Notes: generated by a model not told the origin, from the sequence alone. Positions 9,191-17,433 are shown, numbered from the stretch's first letter. The stretch: 39,174 bases of DNA from Limnoglobus sp043757025 (GCA_043757025.1 JAYVQG010000028.1:1-39174), one strand, 5' to 3'. Translations and numbers: made by a program.

Positions 9191-10222
9191 GTGTCCACCG
9201 ACCGCATTAGCGATTACCTGGCTCAGTTTGCACAAACCCGCACGCAGTTGCTCGATCAATTGCGGCGCGTCATCATCGGGCAGAACGACGTCGTCGAACA
9301 GATTCTTGCGGCGATTTTCACACGCGGGCACTGCTTGCTCGTCGGCGTACCGGGGCTGGCGAAGACGCTTATGGTGTCGAGCATCGCGCAGATTCTCGAC
9401 GTCGGATTCAAGCGGGTGCAGTTCACCCCAGACCTCATGCCGTCGGACATCACCGGCACGACGGTTCTCGATGAAACGCCCGAAGGCCGACGCGAGTTCC
9501 GCTTCATCCAGGGGCCGATTTTCGCGAACATTTTGCTCGCTGACGAAATTAACCGCACGCCGCCGAAAACGCAGGCGGCACTGTTGCAGGCGATGCAAGA
9601 GCGCGAAGTCACGATCGGCTCCGAGACGCACAAACTCCCCGACCCGTTCTTCGTGATCGCCACGCAAAATCCGATCGAACAGGAAGGCACGTACCCACTG
9701 CCCGAAGCCCAACTCGACCGCTTCATGTTCAACGTGAAAGTCGATTACCCCACACTCGACGAAGAGAAGCGCATCGTCAGCATGACCGCCAAAGACGAAA
9801 CCGCCGAACTGACGAAAGTGCTGACGGGCAAGGCGATCTTGAACTTGCAGAAGCTCGTCCGCAGCGTGCCCGTCGGCGACTACGTCACCGATTACGTGGT
9901 GAAGTTAGTGCGGGCCACGCGGCCACAAGACCCGACCGCCCCCGACTTCATCAAGCGGATGATCGACTACGGCGCAGGCGTACGGGCGGGGCAATATCTC
10001 GTGCGGGCGGGGCAAGCGTTCGCGGCGATGGACGGCCGATTCAGCGTCGCCATCGACGACATCAAGAAGGCGGCGATCCCCGTGTTGCGGCACCGCCTCG
10101 CGGCCAACTTCCAGGCGCAGGCCGAGGGCAAAACGAGCGACGACATCGTCGTCGAATTGCTGAAAACCATCAGCGACCCCGAACCGTCGAAGTACGTTTC
10201 CGGTGCGAAGAAGAAGCTGTAA
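9191..10222 (+). CDS. moxR: MoxR-family AAA+ ATPase
   Basis: A 343-residue AAA_3 ATPase, a chaperone-like family that usually helps assemble or activate a partner complex. The Walker A is GVPGLAKT (residues about 54-61), Walker B LLADEINRTPPKTQAALLQAMQE, sensor 1 ATQNPIEQEGTYPLPEAQLDRFMF, and the C-terminal lid reads AGVRAGQYLVRAGQAFAAMDGR. Length is normal. The GTG start at 9191 is supported by AGGA 6 nt upstream. MoxR genes usually sit before DUF58 and von Willebrand A-domain genes. Here neither is present, and the next gene, 22 nt downstream, is an ion antiporter-like transporter. Confidence 0.93.
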   Translation: MSTDRISDYLAQFAQTRTQLLDQLRRVIIGQNDVVEQILAAIFTRGHCLLVGVPGLAKTLMVSSIAQILDVGFKRVQFTPDLMPSDITGTTVLDETPEGRREFRFIQGPIFANILLADEINRTPPKTQAALLQAMQEREVTIGSETHKLPDPFFVIATQNPIEQEGTYPLPEAQLDRFMFNVKVDYPTLDEEKRIVSMTAKDETAELTKVLTGKAILNLQKLVRSVPVGDYVTDYVVKLVRATRPQDPTAPDFIKRMIDYGAGVRAGQYLVRAGQAFAAMDGRFSVAIDDIKKAAIPVLRHRLAANFQAQAEGKTSDDIVVELLKTISDPEPSKYVSGAKKKL

Positions 10223-10244
10223 GCCTCTCGTCGAAAGGTTCATT

Positions 10245-11591
10245 ATGTCGGTTCGGCTCTTGCTAGCAACGATCGTTCTCGTCTGTGTACCGGTCGTTGC
10301 GGCGGCAGCGGGACCGGGGGAAACGCTCGATGTGCCCGCCGTGGCGGCTGCGCCGTTCGCGCTGTTGCTCTTGGCGATTGCCGCCTTCCCGCTCGTGGCC
10401 GAACATTGGTGGCACGCCAACCGAAACAAGGCGATCGTCACTGCCGTTCTGTGCATCCCCATCGCAATCTATCTGCTGATGGTGCCCAACGGGCCGAATT
10501 TTCTGTGGCACGGCATCGAAGAATATCTCTCGTTCATCGCGTTACTCGGTGCGTTGTACGCGATTTCCGGCGGCGTCGTTCTGAACGGCGACTTACCCGC
10601 GAAGCCAACGACGAACATCGCGTTTCTGGCCATCGGTGCGATACTCGCCAACATCGTCGGCACCACCGGTGCGAGCATGTTGTTAATTCGGCCGATGTTA
10701 CGCACGAATCGCGAGCGCAAAAACACGAAGCACATCCCCATTTTCTTCATCTTCATCGTCAGTAACTGTGGCGGCCTGCTCACGCCACTCGGCGACCCAC
10801 CGCTGTTCCTCGGCTTCCTCAACGGCGTCGATTTCTTTTGGACGATGCGACTCTGGCCGCAATGGCTATTCGTGAATGGATTATTACTCTTCACGTTTCT
10901 CATCTGGGATATTCAAGCCTATAGTCGTGAAGCCCCTATTGATATTCGTACAGACGACCGCATCCGGGAACCCGTTTCGATACGCGGCTGGAAACTCAAT
11001 TTGCCTCTGATGCTCGGCGTGATTACGGCGGTGTTGGCGAAAAAGTACGTCAAAGAGTTTCCCGTTTGCGAACTGATTATGGTCGCGATGGCGGGGCTGT
11101 CCGTATGGCTGACACCGAAGGCGATCCGGGAAGCGAACCGCTTCGCCTGGGGACCGATCATCGAAGTAGGGGTGTTGTTCGCGGGCATCTTCGTGGCGAT
11201 GGTGCCCGCGTTAGCCCTTTTGGACAAGCACGGAAACTGGTTCGGCATCACCGAGCCGTGGCAATTCTTCTGGGTGACGGGGATCCTTTCCAGCGGCCTG
11301 GACAACGCGCCGACGTACGTGACGATGGGTTCGCTCGCGGTGCAGGTCGGCCCGTGTAAGGACTTCGCGGACCTCGCCGCCTGCCAACCGGCTCTACTCG
11401 CCGCCGTCAGTTGCGGCGCGGTCTTCATGGGTGCGATGAGTTACATCGGCAACGGTCCCAACTTCATGGTGAAAGCCATCGCCGAAGAAAGTGGCTACCA
11501 AATGCCATCGTTCTTCGGCTACATTGCTTACGCGATTTTAATCTTGATGCCCATCATGATCGCGACGACGTGGATTTCGTTTGTGAAGTAA
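10245..11591 (+). CDS. NhaD/CitMHS-type sodium:proton antiporter-like transporter
   Basis: A polytopic membrane protein of 448 residues with about 12 hydrophobic spans. Conserved ion-transporter family features are GTTGASMLLIRPMLR, SNCGGLLTPLGDPPLFLGFLNGV, SGLDNAPTY and a C-terminal SYIGNGPNFMVKAIAE, typical of the ArsB/NhaD/citrate transporter superfamily. I take the ATG at 10245, which has AAAGG 6 nt upstream; the N-terminal SVRLLLATIVLVCVPVVAAAAG may be a cleaved signal or a first span. It follows moxR by 22 nt, so it is probably in the same operon. The substrate is inferred to be Na+/H+; citrate or another anion cannot be excluded. Confidence 0.85.
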   Translation: MSVRLLLATIVLVCVPVVAAAAGPGETLDVPAVAAAPFALLLLAIAAFPLVAEHWWHANRNKAIVTAVLCIPIAIYLLMVPNGPNFLWHGIEEYLSFIALLGALYAISGGVVLNGDLPAKPTTNIAFLAIGAILANIVGTTGASMLLIRPMLRTNRERKNTKHIPIFFIFIVSNCGGLLTPLGDPPLFLGFLNGVDFFWTMRLWPQWLFVNGLLLFTFLIWDIQAYSREAPIDIRTDDRIREPVSIRGWKLNLPLMLGVITAVLAKKYVKEFPVCELIMVAMAGLSVWLTPKAIREANRFAWGPIIEVGVLFAGIFVAMVPALALLDKHGNWFGITEPWQFFWVTGILSSGLDNAPTYVTMGSLAVQVGPCKDFADLAACQPALLAAVSCGAVFMGAMSYIGNGPNFMVKAIAEESGYQMPSFFGYIAYAILILMPIMIATTWISFVK

Positions 11592-11628
11592 ACACAGGAT
11601 TCGACAGACTCGCCTTGTATGAATGACT

Positions 11629-12546
11629 TTAGTTGTTGGATTCGGATGCCACTTCGCCACCGGCGCGCGTGACGAGCTTCCTCAACGTTCTGGGGTCGAT
11701 CGTTTCTTTTAGAAACGCCACGTGCCCATCGCAGAACACGGTGTGCGCTCCGCCTGGGTGAAAGCTGAAGATTTCCTCGTTCGGCCCGCAGTTGTTGGTG
11801 CCCCACGGGCAGGAGGGCGGGCCGCCGAATGGTGACTTGTTGTTGTTGATGCCCTTCGAGATGCCGTACGCGCAATCCGGCTCGGCCCAACGGTGGATCT
11901 GCCGAAGGCCCCCAATCGGGTCCGGGTAAGGCATGGTCATCGTCTCGTTCCGCCCGACATCCTCCCCGATGGCGATTGTGTTGCTCGTTCCGTCGGTGAT
12001 CGAAAGAACCGATTGCTTACCGAGAATCAGCCCACCGTCGGCTCGCGTAAACTTGTTCCGGACTCCGGTCACCGGATCGACGTCCACGTAATATACCGGG
12101 CCGTAATCGGTACAGCCGTAGCCTTGGGTGTCCGTTGGTAGCGGTCGAAGTGGGTTACTCGGGCAAATGAGCAGGGAAAGTACAGCCTTCGCGGCCGCCT
12201 GGTTCCCTGGGGTGGCGTTGTAAGCCTTCGTCAGATCGAACTGACGGAAGACGTTCTCCTGCTCCAGGTACGGTAACAGGAGGGTGTAGGTGGAGTGCAA
12301 CTCGAACGCCACCGAAGCTGGGCTTGTAGCGTAGTTCGTCCCTTGGCCACTCGATGGCATAAATCCGTTGGCGCTCTCGGAGTTGTGAAGTCCGAGGCCG
12401 AGTTGCCGGAGTTGATTCGAGCACCGCGTTCGGGACGCCGCCTCGCGGACCTTCTGGACGGCGGGCAACAACAGCCCAATCAAAATGGCGATAATCGCGA
12501 TGACAACGAGCAACTCGATCAGGGTAAATGCAGAGCGACGAGACAT
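11629..12546 (-). CDS. DUF1559 pseudopilin-like protein
   Basis: Starts with a type IV prepilin signal, RRSAFTLIELLVVIAIIAILIGLLLPAVQKVREAA, where processing would fall before F of FTLIE. The DUF1559 (SBP_bac_10) body follows: RCSNQLRQLGLGLHNSESANG, LLPYLEQENVF, CPSNP, SITDGTSNTIAIGE, and the C-terminal H-X9-DG motif FHPGGAHTVFCDGHVAFL. 305 residues is the normal size. The family is massively amplified in planctomycetes and is thought to reach the surface through a pilus/T2SS-like path. The start codon has AGAGG a few bases upstream. It converges with the antiporter gene, with 37 bp between the stops. Confidence 0.95.
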   Translation of the reverse strand: MSRRSAFTLIELLVVIAIIAILIGLLLPAVQKVREAASRTRCSNQLRQLGLGLHNSESANGFMPSSGQGTNYATSPASVAFELHSTYTLLLPYLEQENVFRQFDLTKAYNATPGNQAAAKAVLSLLICPSNPLRPLPTDTQGYGCTDYGPVYYVDVDPVTGVRNKFTRADGGLILGKQSVLSITDGTSNTIAIGEDVGRNETMTMPYPDPIGGLRQIHRWAEPDCAYGISKGINNNKSPFGGPPSCPWGTNNCGPNEEIFSFHPGGAHTVFCDGHVAFLKETIDPRTLRKLVTRAGGEVASESNN

Positions 12547-12716
12547 AGTAACCTCTGGAAAAATCAGGCTAACACCTGCCTTACAGACAAGATGTTATGA
12601 AATGCCCACTCGGACGCAACCCGCACTCCGGAAGTTCCCGCACATTGTCACCGACTTACGCTCGCGGGATAGAATCACTTCAGACGACTCGCTCTCCGTA
12701 ACGCCTGAGACTTACC

Positions 12717-13067
12717 GTGCCAAAGAAGGATCCCCTCGAGCCGCAGCGGTGTGCCGAGCTTCTCGCCGCCCTCGCCGCACCGGAACGGTTGAAAGTCGTG
12801 CGATTTTTGGCTGGTGGACCGCACAATGTGACGGAAATTGTCGCGATGCTGGACATTCTGCCGGTCAACGTGTCGCACCATCTCACCGTACTCAAGCACG
12901 CGCGACTGGTCCGAGGCAAGAAGCAAGGTCGGTTCGTGTGGTACTCGCTGTGGCCGGGGATTCTCGAAGAAGCGGTCGAAGCGGGCATCCCGAGGGACGC
13001 GCTAAACTTCGGCTGCTGCCGACTCGAATTGCCCTCCGAAGCCGGCAAGATGAAAACCGAGTGTTGA
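12717..13067 (+). CDS. ArsR/SmtB-family transcriptional regulator
   Basis: A 116-residue winged-helix repressor-like protein. The DNA-recognition helix region is HNVTEIVAMLDILPVNVSHHLTVLKHARLV, followed by the beta-hairpin wing GKKQGRFVWYSL. Cys residues are at position 12 and in the pair GCC near the C-terminus (residues about 100-102), plus a terminal Cys, so metal or thiol sensing is possible, though the classic ELCVCDL motif of arsenic sensors is absent. The start is a GTG at 12717 with a weak RBS. It is a single gene convergent with the ATP-grasp gene, with 5 bp between the stops. Its target is not evident from its neighbours. Confidence 0.85.
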   Translation: MPKKDPLEPQRCAELLAALAAPERLKVVRFLAGGPHNVTEIVAMLDILPVNVSHHLTVLKHARLVRGKKQGRFVWYSLWPGILEEAVEAGIPRDALNFGCCRLELPSEAGKMKTEC

Positions 13068-13072
13068 TGGTT

Positions 13073-14200
13073 TCACATCCCGAGCCGTTTTAACGTAGCC
13101 GTAATCTCGCGGCGAGGAATCGACCATCCGTTCGCGTCGATCCAGTCGGGGAAGAAGTCGCCAAAGGCGTTGACTTCGAGGATGTGATGGTTCGTGGAAT
13201 TCTGCTCGAAAACCAAATCGACGCCCGCGATCGCGCTGTCGAAGCATTCGGCAGCGTTCGAGCAACTATCGAGTGCATCGAGCCAGATTCGGGTGGGGAT
13301 TTGCGCACGGCACGATGCCCAATCTCCGCGACGGCCGCCGAGGTGGAGGTTCGTCATCGGTGCCGAACTCAGTCGGAAGATCGTCGCCACCGGCTTGCCG
13401 TAAATGCACACGACGCGCACGTCGAAATTTTGGTCGTCGATCTGGGCGAGCGGGATGCCACGTTGAACGAAAAGCCCTTCTTGAAGCAGAAATTCGAGCG
13501 CAGGTCGGATCTCGTTCTCGCCGCGTAACCGCCGGATCGATCGCGTGTTGTAGAACTGCCCATTTTTGACTGTCATCGAGGTGTCCGCCGTCCAATTGTC
13601 GCCCCGGTATAGCGCGACGATCCCCGATGCCGAGGAGCCGGTATTCAACTTGGCGTACGTCGTCGGCCAGTTCGTTTTTTGGATGTCGTCGAGTAACTGC
13701 GATGCGGACGGACTCGCGATCGGTAGCCAGTCTGGCACCGGCACGCCGTTCGTTCGCAAGCGTTGCGTCGTCGCGGTTTTGTCGAACATCGCAGCAATCG
13801 CGTTCGGGCAGGCGGTCGGGTGGAGGTGCGGTCGCGTCGAAAATTGCAACTGGAGGTTCCGAAGGATTCGCCGAAACCCCGCATGTTGCAAGCCCGGCCG
13901 CGCGAGCCACCCTTTCGGCAGTGGCTCCCACTGCCAGTCGATCGTACGTTCGTTCGGGCGTTCGTTCGCACCGGCACCGAGTAATAATCGCGAGACTGCC
14001 GAATCTTTGCCCGGCGATTCGAGTCGCACGATGGCGGGTGTGTCGAATGCGGGAAACCGGTCGAGATTTCCATCGGCGGCGATGATCTCCGCCCACGGCA
14101 CGAGCACGACCTTCGGCGCGTGCCCATACGCGAGCAGTTCGCGGTGGTAGCATTCCCATCGCTTACTGCCGGGGTTGGCAATGCAGACGTACGGCAACAC
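13073..14200 (-). CDS. STM4014-like ATP-grasp family protein
   Basis: A 375-residue protein that looks like the STM4014 family, an ATP-grasp fold (carboxylate-amine ligase or peptide-tailoring type). Visible landmarks: N-terminal LPYVCIANPGSKRWECYHREL; the central FDKTATTQRLRTNGVPVPDWLP segment; the nucleotide lysine in TYAKLNTGSSASGIVALYR; VQRGIPLAQIDDQNFDVRVVCIYGKPVATIFRLS; and the metal-binding end GVDLVFEQNSTNHHILEVNAFGDFFPDW. The start is a GTG that shares one base with the stop codon of the preceding gene (TAGTG), so translation of the two is very likely coupled. In enterobacteria the STM4011-STM4015 cluster holds two radical SAM proteins, a phosphatase-like protein, this ATP-grasp and an LRR protein. 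Only the ATP-grasp and an LRR protein are seen here. Substrate unknown. Confidence 0.8.
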   Translation of the reverse strand: MLPYVCIANPGSKRWECYHRELLAYGHAPKVVLVPWAEIIAADGNLDRFPAFDTPAIVRLESPGKDSAVSRLLLGAGANERPNERTIDWQWEPLPKGWLARPGLQHAGFRRILRNLQLQFSTRPHLHPTACPNAIAAMFDKTATTQRLRTNGVPVPDWLPIASPSASQLLDDIQKTNWPTTYAKLNTGSSASGIVALYRGDNWTADTSMTVKNGQFYNTRSIRRLRGENEIRPALEFLLQEGLFVQRGIPLAQIDDQNFDVRVVCIYGKPVATIFRLSSAPMTNLHLGGRRGDWASCRAQIPTRIWLDALDSCSNAAECFDSAIAGVDLVFEQNSTNHHILEVNAFGDFFPDWIDANGWSIPRREITATLKRLGM

Positions 14201-15651
14201 TATTCGATGTCGCCTTCATAAAGGTATTCGGGCAACTCGTCGTTGAACGGCGGCCGTTGGTTATGCTGGCCCGTCACGTTCACCTTCACATTGGTTTTTA
14301 CCAAGGCATCGGTACCCTCAGCCGTCATGGCGTTGCTACTGAGGTTCAGATATTCCAAGTTCTTCAAATCGGGGCAGTTCGCGAGCAGTTCCGCACCGGC
14401 ATCGGTGATGCAACCGCTCTGGATGTCGAGGACTTTGAGGCGTTTCAGGATGCCGGAATCGACGAGTTCTTTCGCACCTTTATCGCCGAAATCGGTGAGC
14501 CGTAACCGCAGGTGCGTCAGCTTCGTCAAATGCGTCGAACGACAGATCGCCTGGAGTTGCTTGAAGCGGATATACGCGCCGTTGCCGCCTTCTTCATCGC
14601 CGTCGTCACCGTATTCCGCCGCGTGCGGATGACAAAGAATGTGCGTGACGTTCGCCATCGACTTGTTGTTCGCCAGAACCTCGAGCGGGTATCGAGCATT
14701 GTGATACATCTGCACGATTCGCAGATTGGGCATCGGCAACGCGAAGATCTTCTTGGCATCGACTCGATGAGCGAGCAAGTACAGTTCCTCCAAGTTCGGC
14801 ATCTGCTTGACGACGTGATACGCGAGATCGCCAGATGTATGGCAATTCATATAGTCGTCTTCATCGCCGTTCGGAAGCGACACCGATTCTCCGAGACGGA
14901 ACTTCCGCACGCTCGACAGAAACGGGCACTTGCAGAGGGCGTGTATACTTCGTCCGTTTTCATCGGCATCTTCGGGCACATCCGGACCCGGCTCGAATTC
15001 GTCCTCGTACGAAGTCGTTTCCACGATCAGTTCTTGCAACAACCTCGCGGCTGGTGCGGTACGTAAGGCGCGAGCCTGATTCACGGTGAGATTGTAAAAC
15101 TGCACGCTCGTCAGCCAGCCGCGCGAGAACGTGTGCTCGACTGGCGAATGCTGTTGTTTCGTGCGATAATCTTCACTTTTCTCGCCGTCGAGCGAGAACG
15201 GGACGAGGCTGCCGAGCCACTCGCGTTCGTGTGCCTTTAACAATTTCGCTTCTTTTTTCTTCAAACCGTCGCGTTCGCCTTTCGACAGCGATTCATCTTC
15301 GAGCGCCAGTTGCACCTGCATGAACTCGCCGCGAACATCGCCGGCTTCGATAAGCAGATCGGCGTAGGCGTTCCATGCGGCGAAGTCGTGCGGGTTCGCG
15401 ATGATGGCTTTCTCCATCGCATCGCTCGGCGTCGCGGTCTGCGTGGGCGTCGTTTCCACGTAACCCTTGCCGGTTTTCTCGCGAATGAGTTTGTCCGCTT
15501 CCGACTGCGTTTTTTCGGGCGACGGGAACGACTTCGTCTGCGATTGACCCGCCGTGCCGACCTTCCCGTAGTTCACGGTGAAGGCGTTCCCGATCACGTC
15601 GATCGTCCAAAACTTGTGGGACTTCGCATCGCTAAACTGAAACGAACGCAT
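14200..15651 (-). CDS. WGR / TIGR02996 / leucine-rich repeat protein
   Basis: A 483-residue three-part protein. Residues about 1-70 form a WGR domain (FQFSDAKSHKFWTIDVIGNAFTVNYGKVGTAGQSQTKSF), a nucleic-acid-associated fold known from PARPs and bacterial companions. Residues about 80-125 match the planctomycete repeat-companion domain TIGR02996 (AIIANPHDFAAWNAYADLLIEAGDVRGEFMQVQ). The rest holds irregular leucine-rich repeats (MPNLEELYLLAHRVD, LTHLRLRLTDFGDKGAKEL, LKVLDIQSGCITDAGAELLANCPDLKNLEYLNLSSNAMT). The ATG at 15651 has GGAGA 5 nt upstream; the frame also opens with a TTG at 15663. Its stop overlaps the GTG of the ATP-grasp gene. The LRR part may replace STM4015 of the enterobacterial cluster and present a substrate or partner; this is inference. 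Confidence 0.88.
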   Translation of the reverse strand: MRSFQFSDAKSHKFWTIDVIGNAFTVNYGKVGTAGQSQTKSFPSPEKTQSEADKLIREKTGKGYVETTPTQTATPSDAMEKAIIANPHDFAAWNAYADLLIEAGDVRGEFMQVQLALEDESLSKGERDGLKKKEAKLLKAHEREWLGSLVPFSLDGEKSEDYRTKQQHSPVEHTFSRGWLTSVQFYNLTVNQARALRTAPAARLLQELIVETTSYEDEFEPGPDVPEDADENGRSIHALCKCPFLSSVRKFRLGESVSLPNGDEDDYMNCHTSGDLAYHVVKQMPNLEELYLLAHRVDAKKIFALPMPNLRIVQMYHNARYPLEVLANNKSMANVTHILCHPHAAEYGDDGDEEGGNGAYIRFKQLQAICRSTHLTKLTHLRLRLTDFGDKGAKELVDSGILKRLKVLDIQSGCITDAGAELLANCPDLKNLEYLNLSSNAMTAEGTDALVKTNVKVNVTGQHNQRPPFNDELPEYLYEGDIE

Positions 15652-15656
15652 GAGGT

Positions 15657-15661
15657 TCTCC
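15657..15661 (-). promoter_or_regulatory. RBS deciding the start of the WGR-LRR gene
   Basis: GGAGA on the minus strand, 5 nt before the ATG at 15651. The upstream TTG at 15663 overlaps this site and cannot use it. Confidence 0.65.
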
Positions 15662-15683
15662 AAGAGTAAAAGTTTAATTGATG

Positions 15684-15727
15684 AGCTTCGGTTCTTTCCA
15701 TTGCCAGCCGATGATGGCCGCGATCAG
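15684..15727. repeat. 44-bp direct repeat, outer copy of the MFS gene 3' end
   Basis: Identical over 44 bp to 15903-15946, which is the last coding segment of the MFS gene. On the minus strand it would encode IAAIIGWQWKEPKL followed by I-N-stop. It therefore looks like the original gene end with its natural downstream flank, displaced by an insertion. Confidence 0.9.
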
Positions 15728-15902
15728 TTTTGTAGGTCGGGCCGGAGGCTTTGGGAGGCCCGACAGTGCTATCGCGCGGGACGTAAAAACCATAAGGGTC
15801 TTTGTCGTTGACGTTCTGTCGGGCCTCATCGCAAAGCCTCTTCGGCCACGACCTACGGCGTCTGGATTGTTGAAAATGCAATCGTATCCTGTGAACGGTT
15901 AC
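15728..15902. mobile_element. MITE/REP-like palindromic element between direct repeats
   Basis: A 175-bp non-coding insert flanked by an exact 44-bp direct repeat. The left end TGTAGGTCGGGCCGGAGGC (from 15731) is an imperfect inverted match of the right end around 15832-15856 (GCCTCTTCGGCCACGACCTACG). Inside, GAGGCCCGACAG (15755-15766) pairs with CTGTCGGGCCTC (15816-15827). It encodes no transposase, so any movement would need enzymes supplied in trans. The age and mechanism of insertion are unknown. Confidence 0.7.
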
Positions 15903-17257
15903 AGCTTCGGTTCTTTCCATTGCCAGCCGATGATGGCCGCGATCAGCGGCACGCAGCCGATGAGCGCGAACAGGTCGGCGTACTTCCCCGGCCCCGCGAG
16001 ATTCAAATCGCCGATCATCTTGGTCACGCCCGAGATGACGAGCCACGACATACAACCGCAGACGCCGAGAATTTGTGCCGTGTGCCGTGGTACGATATCT
16101 TGCGCCAGCGAAAAGAAAATGGCGAAGCCGCCCATCGCCGCCGCCGCGACGATGTAGAAGAATGCGAACTTCGCCCACAACACGTCCGACGAGATAAACG
16201 CAGCGGGCATCGATGCGCAAAACACCGTGACCGCAAGGAATAGCATCGTCTGTTTTCGAGAGGTTTCGACGGTACGCCCACCGCGGATTCGCTTGCGGAT
16301 AAACCAACCGGAGAACAAACTGCCGAGGTCGGCGGCCACGTAGAACCCAGCGAGCACCCACTGTTCGCTGCGGCCGGTCAGCCGAATGTCTTCGGTAAGG
16401 TATCTTGGAAACCACTGATTGTAAAAGTGCCAACAGAGGTTCACGCAGACGCCCGTACCCAGACAAATCCAGAACGGGAACATGCCCAGAACGTGCGCAA
16501 ACGACCGCGCGGGTTCGTAACCGGGGTCACAGACCCCAGCTACAAGACCGGGGCTTACCATTTTGTAGCTGGCCTCTATGAGGCCGGTGTGGCAACCGGG
16601 GTCTGCCGTGGGTGGGGCGTCGATGATTCGACCGCGTTCGCCGCGAGTTTGCGCCATCCACAAGATCGCCCAAAGCACGCCGACCGCACCGACGGAAATG
16701 AACACCGTTCGCCAACCTTCGCCGGTCGATGTATCGACGAACAGCAGCACCAACAGCGGCGTGGCGATGGCCCCAATCGAGGCCCCGCTATGAAAGAAAC
16801 CATTGGCCACGCTGCGCGATTCACGCGGGATCACTCGCCGAATGCACGCGACGGCACACGGCCAGTTGAACGCTTCCCCGAGGCCGAGCACGACGCGAAG
16901 CACCATCAGCGCCGCGACTGCACCCGCCGGCACGAACCCCGTTAGCAACCCCGCCAGCGACCAGACCACGATCGCGCCGAGATACAACCAGCGTAAACTG
17001 AAGCGATCGATGAGGAACCCAGCGACGATCTGGAACAAGCCGAAGGAAAGGCCGAACGCGAAGTTGATGTTCGCGTAAACGAGGTTGCGCTTTTCGGGGT
17101 CGGGTTCGAACTCGGGAAGGAGATAGCGTTGCGTGTTATAAAGTGCGAGCCGATCCATGTAGTTGATCATGGTTGCAAGGAACAGCAACCCGACGATCCG
17201 CCAGCGCCACGACTCGATCGGGAAGGGGCCAGCAGCAGGCAGAGCCATACAGCACAT
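15899..17257 (-). CDS. MFS transporter (anion:cation symporter-like)
   Basis: About 452 residues with twelve predicted spans. MINYMDRLALYNTQRYLLPEF after the first span and RFSLRWLYLGAIVVWSLAG in loop 2-3 fit the ACS (hexuronate/galactonate-type) branch of the major facilitator superfamily; RVVLGLGEAFNWPCAVACIRRVIPRESRSVANGFFHSGASIGA is the typical loop 4-5 region. It would import an organic acid or sugar acid; the substrate is not determined. Starts at 17260 (GTG), 17257 (ATG) and 17248 (ATG) are all possible. Two oddities: about 29 residues of the central loop (about 218-246) are encoded by a palindromic DNA insert, and the last 44 bp are duplicated downstream, so the protein now ends KL rather than KLIN. 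The gene is divergent from metG. Confidence 0.9.
   Translation of the reverse strand: MCCMALPAAGPFPIESWRWRIVGLLFLATMINYMDRLALYNTQRYLLPEFEPDPEKRNLVYANINFAFGLSFGLFQIVAGFLIDRFSLRWLYLGAIVVWSLAGLLTGFVPAGAVAALMVLRVVLGLGEAFNWPCAVACIRRVIPRESRSVANGFFHSGASIGAIATPLLVLLFVDTSTGEGWRTVFISVGAVGVLWAILWMAQTRGERGRIIDAPPTADPGCHTGLIEASYKMVSPGLVAGVCDPGYEPARSFAHVLGMFPFWICLGTGVCVNLCWHFYNQWFPRYLTEDIRLTGRSEQWVLAGFYVAADLGSLFSGWFIRKRIRGGRTVETSRKQTMLFLAVTVFCASMPAAFISSDVLWAKFAFFYIVAAAAMGGFAIFFSLAQDIVPRHTAQILGVCGCMSWLVISGVTKMIGDLNLAGPGKYADLFALIGCVPLIAAIIGWQWKEPKL
15903..15946. repeat. 44-bp direct repeat, inner copy inside the MFS gene end
   Basis: Second copy of the 44-bp repeat (see 15684-15727). It encodes the present C-terminus of the transporter. 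The stop codon that follows on the minus strand is supplied by the inserted element. Confidence 0.9.
16519..16603. repeat. In-frame palindromic insert inside the MFS gene
   Basis: An 85-bp segment bounded by the direct repeat AACCGGGGTC (16519-16528 and 16594-16603). It contains three inverted repeats: GGGGTC/GACCCC (16523-16528 with 16532-16537), CCAGCTACAA/TTGTAGCTGG (16536-16545 with 16563-16572) and GGCCTC/GAGGCC (16571-16576 with 16580-16585). It stays in frame and adds a stretch reading GCHTGLIEASYKMVSPGLVA in the loop between spans 6 and 7. REP-like; compare protein-coding palindromic elements known from Rickettsia. Confidence 0.75.
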
Positions 17258-17419
17258 CACTCGTAACCGGGTCGGGGAGGCAACGAGTCACATCGTAGCC
17301 GAAGTGCAACCTCCCACGCAACGGTGTGCTTTCATTTCGTTCGCACGCGAACGGTTACTCTGCGACTACCGCAGACGTGGCATCTCTGATAAAACGATTT
17401 GTGTAGCCGCACGACCACC

Positions 17420-17425
17420 GAAGGA
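17420..17425 (+). promoter_or_regulatory. RBS favouring the GTG start of metG
   Basis: GAAGGA ends at the A of the first in-frame ATG (17425), so it is too close for that start. It is 8 nt from the GTG at 17434. Confidence 0.6.
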
Positions 17426-17433
17426 TGCCTCCC

